From NCBI GenBank assembly GCA_039821145.1, contig JBCBOS010000028.1, positions 60,189 through 124,188 on the forward strand: a DNA stretch of 64,000 bases, given 5' to 3'. The DNA is from JBCCSZ01 sp039821145 (GTDB taxonomy: Bacteria; Bacteroidota; Bacteroidia; Chitinophagales; Saprospiraceae). Positions within the stretch are counted from its first letter, which is position 1; every line of letters begins with the position of its first letter. The position numbers and the translations under genes were made by a program. Shown here in pieces: positions 36,552 through 45,162 of the stretch. A model generated the notes under the pieces. It was not told where the DNA came from and searched no databases. It saw only the letters and a list, made by a program, of their open reading frames with translations.

Positions 36552-38303
36552 CTATTCCTTGCTCATTTCATCACGCCATTTCGACAGTTGGTCCTTCACT
36601 TTCAATTTGCGCTCACTCTGCTGAGGTTTCCCTCCCTTGGGCTGCCGTCCGTACTGGGTGGAGGTACATTTCACTTGAGTCATGTTGATCAGATAAGGCA
36701 GTGCCATATACACCTTGCCTTTGCCGCTGATGTGGCGACCGTCTTTGTCGGAGCTGTCGTGTATGTGTACACAATCGGGCCGATCACTGAAAAGTCGGTA
36801 CAAGGGCTGGCCGTCAGAAGCCTCGATTTCCAACTGAAAATCCACCGGATGCTTGACGGTTTTGTGAGGAATGCCATATTCCATTCGCCGAAGGGCAACG
36901 CCCCAATCTGCCTCGTTCAGGTCGAGTTCCGCCAGTACGATGGGTTGGTAGCCATACATGTTGTCTTGTGTTTCTTCGGCAGCAACAGAAGGAGCGTTGC
37001 CATCATCCAATTGTCGGTAGTAGCGTTGGATGACAGAGGAACAGGTTCGCTGAAAGTTGGGTACCCGTCGATCGCCATCGTCTTGCATGATGCACAGCCC
37101 ATCCAACGCACGGTAAAATCGTTGGCCGTGAATGTCTTGAAACAGCTCACAGCGGTCCAGTGGATGGCCGTTTTCCAAGTTGTAGGCCTCGCATTCTTCC
37201 CGGGTGTCAAAATAGACATTGGGTTCAGAAATGTACCAGGTATTGCCGTTGAGGTGTTGGATGGCCCGGCAGTCGCTCTCCGGTACATTGAGCTGGCGGT
37301 TGAAGAGTTGGCAGGCCCCGAGGGTTCGAAAGACGTTGCTGCCATCCATGGATTCAAAACAGGCACAGCCATCGTATTCGTCGCTGAGGTTGAAAATGGC
37401 GTGGGCACTTTCGTGTACGGCAGTCCCCCAATTGTAGCTTTCGGAAGTGAAGAGATTTTGTGCCAAGAAGTGGATGTTTCCATGCATGTAGGCCCCGTCT
37501 GAATACTCATTGAGGTGCAGCAGTGCAAATGCATCGATGCCATAGATCAAGGTATCCTTCATGAAGGCGGGATAGCGCGTTGGATTGCCAAAATCCTGTG
37601 ACAGAGCCAGTCCGTCGACAGATTGGCGGGTGTAAAAGAATGCCCATTTTTCCTTGTGCCCTTCGATCATGTTGTTTTGGTGGTAGCCTTGGTAGATCAA
37701 AGACTCTGTATCTTCCAAAAACTGCTGCCAATCCCCTCCGTAATCGGTATCTGGCAAAAAGCAACTGTTGATGGAATACTTCAAAGGATCGGAATGCATG
37801 CTGTAGAGGAGGATTTTGTCCTGTGGCCAGGGAGAAGTGCCCGCATCGAAGGAGACCATTTGTTCGCTGCTTCGGCCGTATCGATCGGTGATCCGAAAGA
37901 CATATTCGATGTTGGTTGCTGGGGGGTAACCCATCACGACGGGTTGCATGATCTTCATGCGCTCTTTGTAGGGAACAGCCTGGCGCCAGATGTTCAGCAA
38001 GCCCCAACGCCCGCCTTGCCTTTTGCGCTTGGATGGCAGGCCTTGGGTATTTCGGTACAATTCGTATTCGTAGACAAACAATTCGATCTTGGCAATGCCC
38101 GCCGTATCCGATACATCCAAATGGTATTGGACCGACTCTCCGTCGGCAGGATGCAAGGGGGTGTGGCGAAGGGAGTAAAAAATGGTGCTGGGTTCACCAG
38201 ATGGTGGCGGAGGGGAAGCAAGCTCTGTCGCAGAAGGTTTGAACAATTGACAGGAAGCGCACAACAGCAGACAGGCCAGGGGGATGATTCTTTGAGGGGT
38301 CAT
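36552..38303 (-). CDS. M64-like zinc metallopeptidase lipoprotein
   Basis: 583 residues from the ATG at 38303, chosen because it begins a lipoprotein signal (RIIPLACLLLCASC). The catalytic motif HESAHAIFNLSDEY (His297, His301, Asp308) fits HExxHxxxxLxDEY of peptidase family M64, first known from IgA-cleaving enzymes. An N-terminal beta domain precedes it, and many cysteines follow ('CACFESMDG', 'CQLFNR', 'CRAIQHL', 'CSSVIQRYY'). It should be a lipid-anchored extracytoplasmic protease; the substrate is unknown. It is 78 bp downstream of a MacB-like permease gene on the same strand, possibly one transcript. Confidence 0.85.
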   Translation of the reverse strand: MTPQRIIPLACLLLCASCQLFKPSATELASPPPPSGEPSTIFYSLRHTPLHPADGESVQYHLDVSDTAGIAKIELFVYEYELYRNTQGLPSKRKRQGGRWGLLNIWRQAVPYKERMKIMQPVVMGYPPATNIEYVFRITDRYGRSSEQMVSFDAGTSPWPQDKILLYSMHSDPLKYSINSCFLPDTDYGGDWQQFLEDTESLIYQGYHQNNMIEGHKEKWAFFYTRQSVDGLALSQDFGNPTRYPAFMKDTLIYGIDAFALLHLNEYSDGAYMHGNIHFLAQNLFTSESYNWGTAVHESAHAIFNLSDEYDGCACFESMDGSNVFRTLGACQLFNRQLNVPESDCRAIQHLNGNTWYISEPNVYFDTREECEAYNLENGHPLDRCELFQDIHGQRFYRALDGLCIMQDDGDRRVPNFQRTCSSVIQRYYRQLDDGNAPSVAAEETQDNMYGYQPIVLAELDLNEADWGVALRRMEYGIPHKTVKHPVDFQLEIEASDGQPLYRLFSDRPDCVHIHDSSDKDGRHISGKGKVYMALPYLINMTQVKCTSTQYGRQPKGGKPQQSERKLKVKDQLSKWRDEMSKE

Positions 38304-38381
38304 AAGCGATGTTTCCACAAGAACATTGAGGAGAGAACCAAAATTGGCTGTTGTCCGGAAAGCAGCCGACAAATGGGTCAG

Positions 38382-39641
38382 CTATTTGCTCCGAATGGCA
38401 TCCACTGGGTTCATGAGGGAAGCTTGAAAGGCTGGAATGACGCCCGCCAAAATGCCAATGCAAATGGACCAAAGAAGACCATTGATGATGTTGTTGAGCG
38501 ACAAATACAACTGGAAGCCCGTGACTTCGGTCAGGATGACGACCCCCAACTGTATCAAAATCAGGCCAATCAGGCCTCCTAATATACACAAGATAATGGA
38601 CTCGATGAGAAACTCCAATAGAATGATGTAGCGTTTGGCCCCCAATGCTTTTTTGATGCCAATGAGGTTGGTGCGTTCTTTTACGGAGACAAACATGATG
38701 TTGGCCACGCTGAAGACTCCGACGATGATGGCAAAAATGCCGACGACCAGGCCCATGTTGCTCAAAGAGCCAAAAATGACCTCAAATACAGATGTCATCA
38801 TGGACAGCTCGTTGACCGAAAAATTGTCTTCTTGCCTGGGTTTGAGTCGACGCTGGGCGCGCATCACCCCTGTGACCTCATCCTTGAGCCGGTCGATGCT
38901 GACCCCCTCGGCAGCCTTGACAGCCAGGAAGGAATTCTGAAAATTGGCGTTGGTGCGAAGGTTGGTCAGTTTGCGCGCCAGTTCAAAACTGACCAGTATC
39001 CGTTCGTCAAAATCGCTGATCCCAATCAGGTCTTCTCCCGATTTTTCGAGCACGCCGATCACTTCCAGCTTTCTGCCAAAGAGCTTGACTTTCCGGCCGA
39101 GCGGGTTGAGATCGCCGAAGAGTTCGCTGGCCACGGTATTGCCCAGGACGATCTTGTTGTCGCCATAAAAATATTCTCTGGAAGAAAAGTAGCGGCCTCT
39201 TTCAAATTTGAGGTCAAACATGTCGGCATACTCAAAGGTGATCCCAATGGACTCCACATCGTCGATGCTGTTGCTTTGGTACTGGATGGTTTTGAGCCCC
39301 ATGAAGACGTAGAAGGTCGAATTGTCCATGCTCTTTACCTTCTTGTTGATCGCCTTGTAGTCTTGGTAGCTGGTATTGGGACGGCGGAGCCACTTTCTGA
39401 ATTCCGTTTCGCTGCCACCTGCCCAAGGAAATTTGGAGATGTAGACCACGTCGCGCCCCAGTTGCTCAAAACTGGACTTGATGCTGGTTTCCAAGGAGTC
39501 GACTCCGGATTGAACGCCGATGATGCAAAAAATGCCGATGGTGATGCCCAGCAAAGACAGAAAGGTACGCAGCTTGTTCCCGGCCAGCTGTTGCAGTGCT
39601 TGGGCGATGCTTTCGCGGATGACTTTCAGGATGGTAACCAT
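38382..39641 (-). CDS. MacB-like ABC transporter permease
   Basis: 419 residues. The first helix follows 'ESIAQALQQLAGNKLRTFLSLLGITIGIFCIIGV', a large periplasmic MacB core domain comes next (about 40-280), and three helices form the FtsX domain near the C-terminus ('ANIMFVSVKERTNLIGIKKALGAKRYIILLEFLIESIILC', ending 'NPVDAIRSK'). No ATPase gene is adjacent, so the nucleotide-binding partner is encoded elsewhere. A MacA/HlyD-like adaptor is at the left edge of the window. A mechanotransmission-type transporter is likely. Confidence 0.9.
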   Translation of the reverse strand: MVTILKVIRESIAQALQQLAGNKLRTFLSLLGITIGIFCIIGVQSGVDSLETSIKSSFEQLGRDVVYISKFPWAGGSETEFRKWLRRPNTSYQDYKAINKKVKSMDNSTFYVFMGLKTIQYQSNSIDDVESIGITFEYADMFDLKFERGRYFSSREYFYGDNKIVLGNTVASELFGDLNPLGRKVKLFGRKLEVIGVLEKSGEDLIGISDFDERILVSFELARKLTNLRTNANFQNSFLAVKAAEGVSIDRLKDEVTGVMRAQRRLKPRQEDNFSVNELSMMTSVFEVIFGSLSNMGLVVGIFAIIVGVFSVANIMFVSVKERTNLIGIKKALGAKRYIILLEFLIESIILCILGGLIGLILIQLGVVILTEVTGFQLYLSLNNIINGLLWSICIGILAGVIPAFQASLMNPVDAIRSK

Positions 39642-39832
39642 AATTGTTTAGCTGGGCTTCGGACTGGTGTTTGCTTGAGAGACAAGCCTTGCGCACCAGT
39701 TGTTTACTAAGATGGTCGGAAAATAGCCAATATGGCGCAGATAAATGGCAATCAATCGATGAAAACAACAAAATATTCTGCCAAATTGAACAATCCCTGC
39801 CCTCGGGTATATTTATTGTATGCTAAAATATC

Positions 39833-39840
39833 TATCTTTG
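39833..39840 (+). promoter_or_regulatory. Promoter -7 box of queA
   Basis: TATCTTTG fits TAnnTTTG and lies 31 bases before the ATG at 39872. The upstream TTG at 39816-39818 is a little close (14-base spacer). Confidence 0.5.
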
Positions 39841-39871
39841 CCCGTCTTTTGATAAAACCGTGCCTTAATAT

Positions 39872-40936
39872 ATGAGAGCAAAACTTTCGCAATTCAATTA
39901 CGAACTTCCCGAAAATCTAATCGCGCAGTACCCAACCCAGCACCGGGATGAGTCTCGTCTGATGGTCGTACATCGAGACAGCGGTAAGATTGAGCACCGG
40001 GTATTCAAGGATTTGATCGAGTACTTTGTAGAAAAAGATACGCTCATTTTCAACAACACCAAGGTGTTTCCTGCCCGTCTGTATGGACGCAAGGAAAAAA
40101 CGGGTGCCAAGATCGAGGTCTTTCTTTTGCGCGAGCTCAACAACGAGTCCCGCCTTTGGGATGTGTTGGTAGACCCTGCGCGCAAAATCCGGGTTGGCAA
40201 CAAACTGTACTTCAGCGATGAAAATGACAACGACATTCTGATTGCAGAAGTTGTGGACAATACCACCTCCAGAGGCCGTACCATCCGATTTTTGTTTGAT
40301 GGCACAGATGAGGAGTTTCAAAAGGAACTCAACTACCTCGGGAACACTCCTTTGCCCAAATACATCAACCGCCCTGCCGAGACGCTTGACAAAGAGCGCT
40401 ACCAAACGGTATTTGCCAAGGAATTGGGTGCTGTAGCTGCACCGACAGCGGGTTTGCACTTCAGCCGGGAGTTGCTCAAGCGCATGGAGATCAAGGGGAT
40501 CAACTTTGCTGAAATCACCCTCCACGTAGGTCTGGGGACCTTCCGCAGCATTGATGTAGAGGATTTGTCCAAGCACAAAATGGATGCAGAGTACTTCCGC
40601 ATTACTCCTAATGCCATCGATATGGTCAATGAAACCAAGCAGAGCCGACAAAGAGTTTGTGCAGTGGGGACAACCTCGATGCGCTCCATTGAGTCGGCTG
40701 TCTCTGCTGAGGGTTTGCTCAAGGGAGCCGAAGGATGGACCAACAAATTCATCTACCCGCCTTACAAGTTCAACATTGCCGATTGCATGATCACCAACCT
40801 CCACTTGCCAAAGACCAGCCTGCTGATCATGGTGAGCGCCTTTGGGGGCTATGACCTGATCAAGGAAGCATATCAGCAAGCCGTCAAGGAGAAATACCGC
40901 TTCTTCAGCTATGGTGACGCCATGCTGATCCTGTAA
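39872..40936 (+). CDS. queA: tRNA preQ1(34) S-adenosylmethionine ribosyltransferase-isomerase
   Basis: 354 residues, the usual size. It transfers and rearranges the ribose of S-adenosylmethionine onto 7-aminomethyl-7-deazaguanine in tRNA to make epoxyqueuosine. Characteristic stretches are 'FNYELPENLIAQYPTQHRDESRLMVVHR', 'FNNTKVFPARLYGRKEKTGAKIEVFLLREL', 'YINRPAETLDKERYQTVFAKELGAVAAPTAGLHFS', 'HVGLGTFRSIDVEDLSKHKMDAEYF' and 'NLHLPKTSLLIMVSAFGGYDLI'. No other queuosine genes are in the window. A terminator follows 28 bp after the stop. Confidence 0.97.
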   Translation: MRAKLSQFNYELPENLIAQYPTQHRDESRLMVVHRDSGKIEHRVFKDLIEYFVEKDTLIFNNTKVFPARLYGRKEKTGAKIEVFLLRELNNESRLWDVLVDPARKIRVGNKLYFSDENDNDILIAEVVDNTTSRGRTIRFLFDGTDEEFQKELNYLGNTPLPKYINRPAETLDKERYQTVFAKELGAVAAPTAGLHFSRELLKRMEIKGINFAEITLHVGLGTFRSIDVEDLSKHKMDAEYFRITPNAIDMVNETKQSRQRVCAVGTTSMRSIESAVSAEGLLKGAEGWTNKFIYPPYKFNIADCMITNLHLPKTSLLIMVSAFGGYDLIKEAYQQAVKEKYRFFSYGDAMLIL

Positions 40937-40964
40937 ATCTTCTGGCTTTTTGTCGGGCTTCGAG

Positions 40965-41003
40965 AATCATCCTGCTGGTCATCTGGCAGGATGATTTTTG
41001 TTT
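40965..41003 (+). terminator. Intrinsic terminator of queA
   Basis: AATCATCCTGC (40965-40975) pairs with GCAGGATGATT (40986-40996), followed by TTTTGTTTT. Confidence 0.9.
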
Positions 41004-41197
41004 TGGGAGCATTCCCCCCCCTTTCTTGGCCCTCGAATCCCCCCGAGCATTGAATCTGAAAACCTCCTTTGGGCGCTCCATTTGCTCCTTTGTGAGCCAT
41101 GGAGGAACCCATCAGATGAGACAAAACAGTCCAAACCACTGACTACCAAATACTTATACCTTCTGAGACAAAGCCATAAAATTCCTTGCAGAGACTG

Positions 41198-41228
41198 TTG
41201 TATCTATAAACTAAGTTTGTTACATTTG
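41198..41228 (+). promoter_or_regulatory. Bacteroidota-type promoter of the DUF2795 gene
   Basis: TTG (41198-41200), a 20-base spacer and TACATTTG (41221-41228) match the Bacteroidota consensus. The leader to the ATG at 41325 is about 90 bases. Confidence 0.6.
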
Positions 41229-41324
41229 CCGGAAAAACAGGCACAATTTTTATTTTAAAATTGTATGCGAACCTTATTGAAAAATCGTTGTTTGTTTATC
41301 AGATTTTAAAACAACTGTTTATTT

Positions 41325-41546
41325 ATGTATTGGACATTAGAGCTCGCTTCTCATTTGGAAGAAGCCCCCTGGCCCGCCAGCAGGGACGAATTAATTGACT
41401 TTGCCATCCGGTCCGGAGCACCTCTTGAGGTCATTGAGAACCTACAACAAATGGAGGACGAGGGGGAAATGTATGAAAGCATGGAGGACATCTGGCTGGA
41501 TTATCCCCGGAAGGACGACTTCCTCTTCAATGAAGACGAATACTAA
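41325..41546 (+). CDS. DUF2795 family small protein
   Basis: 73 residues, strongly acidic, starting 'MYWTLELASHLEEAPWPASRDELIDFAIRSGAPLEVIENLQQ' and ending 'DIWLDYPRKDDFLFNEDEY'. This matches the very well conserved short DUF2795 proteins of Bacteroidota. Function is not established. It has its own promoter and terminator, so it is transcribed alone and probably well expressed. Confidence 0.85.
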   Translation: MYWTLELASHLEEAPWPASRDELIDFAIRSGAPLEVIENLQQMEDEGEMYESMEDIWLDYPRKDDFLFNEDEY

Positions 41547-42025
41547 CAGCTTGGCCGCTGGGCCCGCTTCGTAAAATAACATCCAGGGGTTTTGTATGCG
41601 TACAAAGCCCTTTTGTTTTTCCATCCCAGTCTTTTTTGGGCCAAGCTGCTGCCCGAGTTTGATTTTCTCGTCACAAGGACAAAGCAAACAAGAAGAGTTG
41701 ACCTGCAATTTTCAACGTCACACTTTAGACCGATACTTTTCAAACTTTGCTCCCTCTCATTTTCGGCCCCTCAAATGAGTGCCATGGCCTCTTTGGTCTC
41801 TCCACCGAATCCAACCCTACTCTCATCGACACAAAATAATGGCTAACAGTTCTTTATTTATGCCATTTACTCGAATATAAGTATTATTGATGATATAATG
41901 TAGTCGCCGCAACATTCGAAGGAAGCCTTTCGTATAATTTTTCATCCGAATTTGTGACAGCAAACATTTCGATTCCTTCACAAGTATAGGTATATTAGCT
42001 ATCCCTAAAAACGAGTTAGCAGTAC
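41547..42025. other. Intergenic region before the 506-residue gene
   Basis: 479 bp with the terminator above at its left end. The remainder is AT-rich and without a supported gene or clear promoter box. Confidence 0.4.
41585..41620 (+). terminator. Intrinsic terminator of the DUF2795 gene
   Basis: AGGGGTTTTGTA (41585-41596) pairs with TACAAAGCCCTT (41601-41612) around the loop TGCG, followed by a T-rich run. Two of the pairs are G-T. Confidence 0.88.
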
Positions 42026-43546
42026 ATGAAAAACTTAATTGAGATTTCCAAAATCGTCACGAAAAAGAAGGTGCGAAAGATTGAAATATTTGACGATCAT
42101 TCGCTCAAGCACAAAAACAGCAAGTTCAACGAGTTTTACGAAGCCTTGATGGCGGGAAAGTTCAAGAACGATCGCGATGCTGCCTCCTTTCTCTACAGCT
42201 GTAGTCCCACGGATGACAAGTATAGACAGCTCAAGTCACGATTTCGAAAAAGACTGCTCAATACACTTTTCTTTCTGGATGTCAACCTGCCGTCGGCTTC
42301 CAATTATGACAGAGCCTACTACTCCTGCAACAAAGATTGGACTTTGGTCAAAATCCTCATGTCCAACAATGCCACTCATACTGCCTCTTCCCTTGCCCGC
42401 CAGATTTTGACGACCGCTCTCAAGTTCAAATTTGCAGATGTGATCGTCAACTGTTCTCGCATTCTTCGCAAGTATGCCGCAGAGTCAGATGATGAAAAAA
42501 GCTATGAACTCTACGATCAATACAGCAAACAGTATCAGAATGTATTGGATGCAGAAATTCGATCAGAGGAGTTGTACCAGCGCGTCATCATGAATTATCA
42601 CAAGCCGCCCTCCAAGAATGCCGATCTCAAGGAGCGCATCGATACTTATTGTGATGCATTGGTGGGTCTGTCGGAGATTTACGACTCGCCAGTCGTCATT
42701 TACAACATGTACTTGGTGTGGGCGTATCGCTACGAAATGCTGCACGATTTCGAAGCCATGCTCGAAGTTTGCAACAAGGCCGAGACCTACATAGAGGAGA
42801 ATCCACGCTACTATCAGGACGACAAGCTGGCCACCTTCCAGCTCAAAAAGATGTCGGCCTTTCTTCATCTTCGCGATTGGAAGAATGGAAAAATCAATGC
42901 AGAGAAATGTCTGCAGTCCTTCCCCCAGGGCAGTGAAACTTGGTTTGTATTCATGGAATACTACCTATTGTTGGCCATCCACACGGACAATTTCCTCAAC
43001 GCCATTGCCATCTACAACAAGGCTGTCAACAACACCAAATTCAAGAAGCTGGCCTTCTTGACCAAGGAAAAGTGGAAAATCTATGACATCTATCTCAACT
43101 TCATCATCGAAAGTGAAGGAGACAGCAATCCCGTTTTGTTGACCCAAAAGCGCAAGTCCTTCCGTCTCTCCCGCTTCCTCAACGACCCAATTCTCTATCC
43201 AAAAGACCAACGCATTTTTACGGTGCTGCTCGTCATTGCACAAGTATTGTTCTTGTTGGAAAAGAAAAGCTACAATGCCGTCACAGAGCGCATAGACCGC
43301 CTGAAGAGCTATGCCAATCGCCAACTCAAGAAGGAAGAGTATTTTCGCGCCATCCAGTTCATCCGTTTGTTGCAGCAACTCAACAAGGCCGACTTTACGA
43401 CCGATCAATTGAGCAATACAGAAAAATATTACAACCGCTTGATTGAGACGCCCTTTTTCTATCGCGGCCTCATCACAGAATTGGAAGTCATTCCTTACGA
43501 GAAATTGTGGAATCTGATTTTGAAAAGATTGCAAAAAATGAGCTGA
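42026..43546 (+). CDS. 506-residue helical protein of unknown function
   Basis: Soluble protein with no signal peptide or membrane helix. It is rich in Lys, Tyr, Phe and Leu, with helical-repeat character from about residue 110 on (for example 'IYNMYLVWAYRYEMLHDFEAMLEVCNKAETYIEENPRYYQDDKLATFQLKKMSAFLHLRDWKNGKINAEKCLQ' shows TPR-like spacing). The N-terminus (1-100) is basic. I do not recognise a family. It is 52 bp upstream of cmk on the same strand, so co-transcription is likely. A role as a scaffold or adaptor is only a guess from the repeats. Confidence 0.8.
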   Translation: MKNLIEISKIVTKKKVRKIEIFDDHSLKHKNSKFNEFYEALMAGKFKNDRDAASFLYSCSPTDDKYRQLKSRFRKRLLNTLFFLDVNLPSASNYDRAYYSCNKDWTLVKILMSNNATHTASSLARQILTTALKFKFADVIVNCSRILRKYAAESDDEKSYELYDQYSKQYQNVLDAEIRSEELYQRVIMNYHKPPSKNADLKERIDTYCDALVGLSEIYDSPVVIYNMYLVWAYRYEMLHDFEAMLEVCNKAETYIEENPRYYQDDKLATFQLKKMSAFLHLRDWKNGKINAEKCLQSFPQGSETWFVFMEYYLLLAIHTDNFLNAIAIYNKAVNNTKFKKLAFLTKEKWKIYDIYLNFIIESEGDSNPVLLTQKRKSFRLSRFLNDPILYPKDQRIFTVLLVIAQVLFLLEKKSYNAVTERIDRLKSYANRQLKKEEYFRAIQFIRLLQQLNKADFTTDQLSNTEKYYNRLIETPFFYRGLITELEVIPYEKLWNLILKRLQKMS

Positions 43547-43598
43547 TCTCCGTAATTTTGAGGGCCTTCGAGAATTCTACGCCACACAAACCATCGAT

Positions 43599-44273
43599 TT
43601 GAAAAAGATAACCATTGCCGTAGACGGTTACTCGTCCTGCGGAAAAAGTACACTTGCCAAGGCCCTCGCCCACTCCCTGTCCTATGTATTCATCGACTCT
43701 GGTGCCATGTACCGGGCGGTGACCCATTACTTCATCGAACACAAAATTGACCTGGCGCAAGATCGGCAGGTAGAAGAGGCGCTGACCAATATCCAAATCT
43801 CTTTCCAAAGAAGTCCACAAGGCAATCACACCTATTTGAATGGCCAGAATGTCGAGCAAGTCATCAGGGGCATGGCTGTGTCTCAATTGGTGAGCCCAGT
43901 GGCGGCACTTTCGCGGGTGCGGCGGGCGATGGTGGAGCAACAACAGCGCATGGGAGCCGAAAAAGGCATTGTCATGGATGGAAGGGACATTGGGACGGTG
44001 GTATTTCCCACAGCCGAGCTGAAACTGTTTGTCACCGCCGATGTTGGCATACGGGTCGAAAGACGCTATCAGGAATTGTTGGGAAAAGGAATGGAGACAA
44101 AGAGGGCAGACATCCGGCAAAATCTCTTGGAACGAGACAGAATTGACTCTACGCGCGAAGACAGCCCGCTTTCGATGGCCTCAGATGCTGTTTTGATCGA
44201 CAACACCAATCTCAGTCGGGAGGAGCAATTGGCAATGAGTCTTGCCTTGGCCAACTTGCGGATGGGGCAATAA
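43599..44273 (+). CDS. cmk: Cytidylate kinase
   Basis: 224 residues. It phosphorylates CMP and dCMP with ATP. The P-loop is 'DGYSSCGKSTLAKAL', followed by the family-specific 'YVFIDSGAMYRAVTHYF', 'VVFPTAELKLFVTADVGIRVERRYQEL' and 'RDRIDSTREDSPLSMASDAVLIDNT'. No ATG lies near the conserved start, so TTG at 43599 (giving MKKITIAVDG) is used. The P-loop has SSCGKST instead of the common SGSGKGT type, a tolerated variant in Bacteroidota. A hairpin follows the stop. Confidence 0.95.
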   Translation: MKKITIAVDGYSSCGKSTLAKALAHSLSYVFIDSGAMYRAVTHYFIEHKIDLAQDRQVEEALTNIQISFQRSPQGNHTYLNGQNVEQVIRGMAVSQLVSPVAALSRVRRAMVEQQQRMGAEKGIVMDGRDIGTVVFPTAELKLFVTADVGIRVERRYQELLGKGMETKRADIRQNLLERDRIDSTREDSPLSMASDAVLIDNTNLSREEQLAMSLALANLRMGQ

Positions 44274-44276
44274 AAA

Positions 44277-44313
44277 AAGCCACCCTATCAATCAAGTAGA
44301 AGTGGCTTAATTT
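44277..44313 (+). terminator. Probable terminator of cmk
   Basis: AAGCCAC (44277-44283) pairs with GTGGCTT (44302-44308), followed by AATTT. The stem is seven pairs and the T-run is short, so efficiency may be moderate. Confidence 0.65.
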
Positions 44314-44365
44314 CCCCAAAGCTATTATCTTAAACAAAAATTGTATTCAATCGGAGTTAGCATAT

Positions 44366-44393
44366 ACTAGTCACTGCCTGGGCAGCGACTAGT
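44366..44393. other. Long hairpin in intergenic region
   Basis: ACTAGTC pairs with GACTAGT across an A/C mismatch and an inner CTGC/GCAG stem with loop CTGG. There are eleven pairs in 28 bases. There is no T-run on either side, so it is not a simple terminator; it may be part of an RNA structure. Confidence 0.6.
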
Positions 44394-44725
44394 TCAGGTC
44401 AGAGTCCTCAATTTCTACATGATTTCGCTACATTCATCTCACTGATCAATCATGTATCATTAGTTCTTAATAAATAGTAGTTTTTTTGGAACAACTCTCT
44501 CATAAATCTAAGCCTACTATTATACCCTAAAACAAAGCCTTAAAAGAAAGATTTCTCCTTCCTGTTGTATGCTAAATTAAATTCCATTAAAAGAACTTGA
44601 AAGTAAGTAATCTTTTTTGCCTGGGTTAGAGGAGGTTACTCATTTCGCGTAGTATACTATCAAATCCGTGCCAAAAAACTAATTCATTGTAAATCAGCAC
44701 ATTACAAAAAACACCACCCCACATT

Positions 44726-44757
44726 TGTTCCCAAAATGGGAACATTTTTCCTTTTTT
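44726..44757 (+). terminator. Orphan terminator-like hairpin
   Basis: TGTTCCCA (44726-44733) pairs with TGGGAACA (44737-44744) around a three-base loop, followed by TTTTTC and six more T. It is a strong plus-strand terminator, but the nearest plus-strand gene (cmk) ends 450 bp earlier and already has a hairpin. Confidence 0.8.
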
Positions 44758-45059
44758 GAAACTAGCCAGTCCAAATCCCCTCATCTGACCATCTCATCGC
44801 CACATTTTTGTTTCCATCCCATCTACTCCCCTCTTTTTCTTCCTTCTGCACAATACACTTATCACTTATTTTACAACACTTATCACCATCTCTGCCAAAG
44901 ATATTTCCCAAATTATATTGTTGAGAGATAGAATTGATTTTTTGCATTTCCCCATTCATTGACAAAGATTTTTTGCCTGCCAAAAAAACGTACCATTCCC
45001 AGAATTGGAATGCCCCTGAAAAGTGCGTTTTCCCACTGTGAGACAATGGAGAAATGGGC

Positions 45060-45100
45060 AAAAAAAAACAGTTGGCAACCGTGTAAGAAGTTGCCAACTG
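45060..45100 (-). terminator. Intrinsic terminator of the giant SprB-repeat gene
   Basis: On the minus strand CAGTTGGCAAC (45100-45090) pairs with GTTGCCAACTG (45079-45069) around a 10-base loop, followed by nine T (45068-45060). It is 62 bp past the stop codon. Confidence 0.92.
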
Positions 45101-45162
45101 CGATATAATTAGCTAAATAATTACAAGTTCGTTTGTCCGCTCCAAGGAAGCGAATCAGCCAT

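Larger units (their letters stand above)
40937..41324. other. Intergenic region between queA and the DUF2795 gene
   Basis: 388 bp with the queA terminator at its left end and a good promoter at 41198-41228. No supported gene lies here. Confidence 0.5.
44274..45162. other. Large intergenic region with several hairpins
   Basis: 889 bp, AT-rich, between convergent cmk and the giant SprB-repeat gene. It contains four hairpins: 44277-44308, 44366-44393, a strong terminator-like one at 44726-44757 and the terminator of the giant gene at 45060-45100. No convincing ORF is present. The hairpin at 44366-44393 and the isolated terminator 450 bp past cmk leave room for an unannotated small RNA; no promoter box was recognised. 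Confidence 0.5.

Noticed and set aside
44725..44931. 68-codon plus-strand ORF
   Set aside because: Starts inside the terminator-like hairpin and has a low-complexity, Phe/His/Tyr-rich product.
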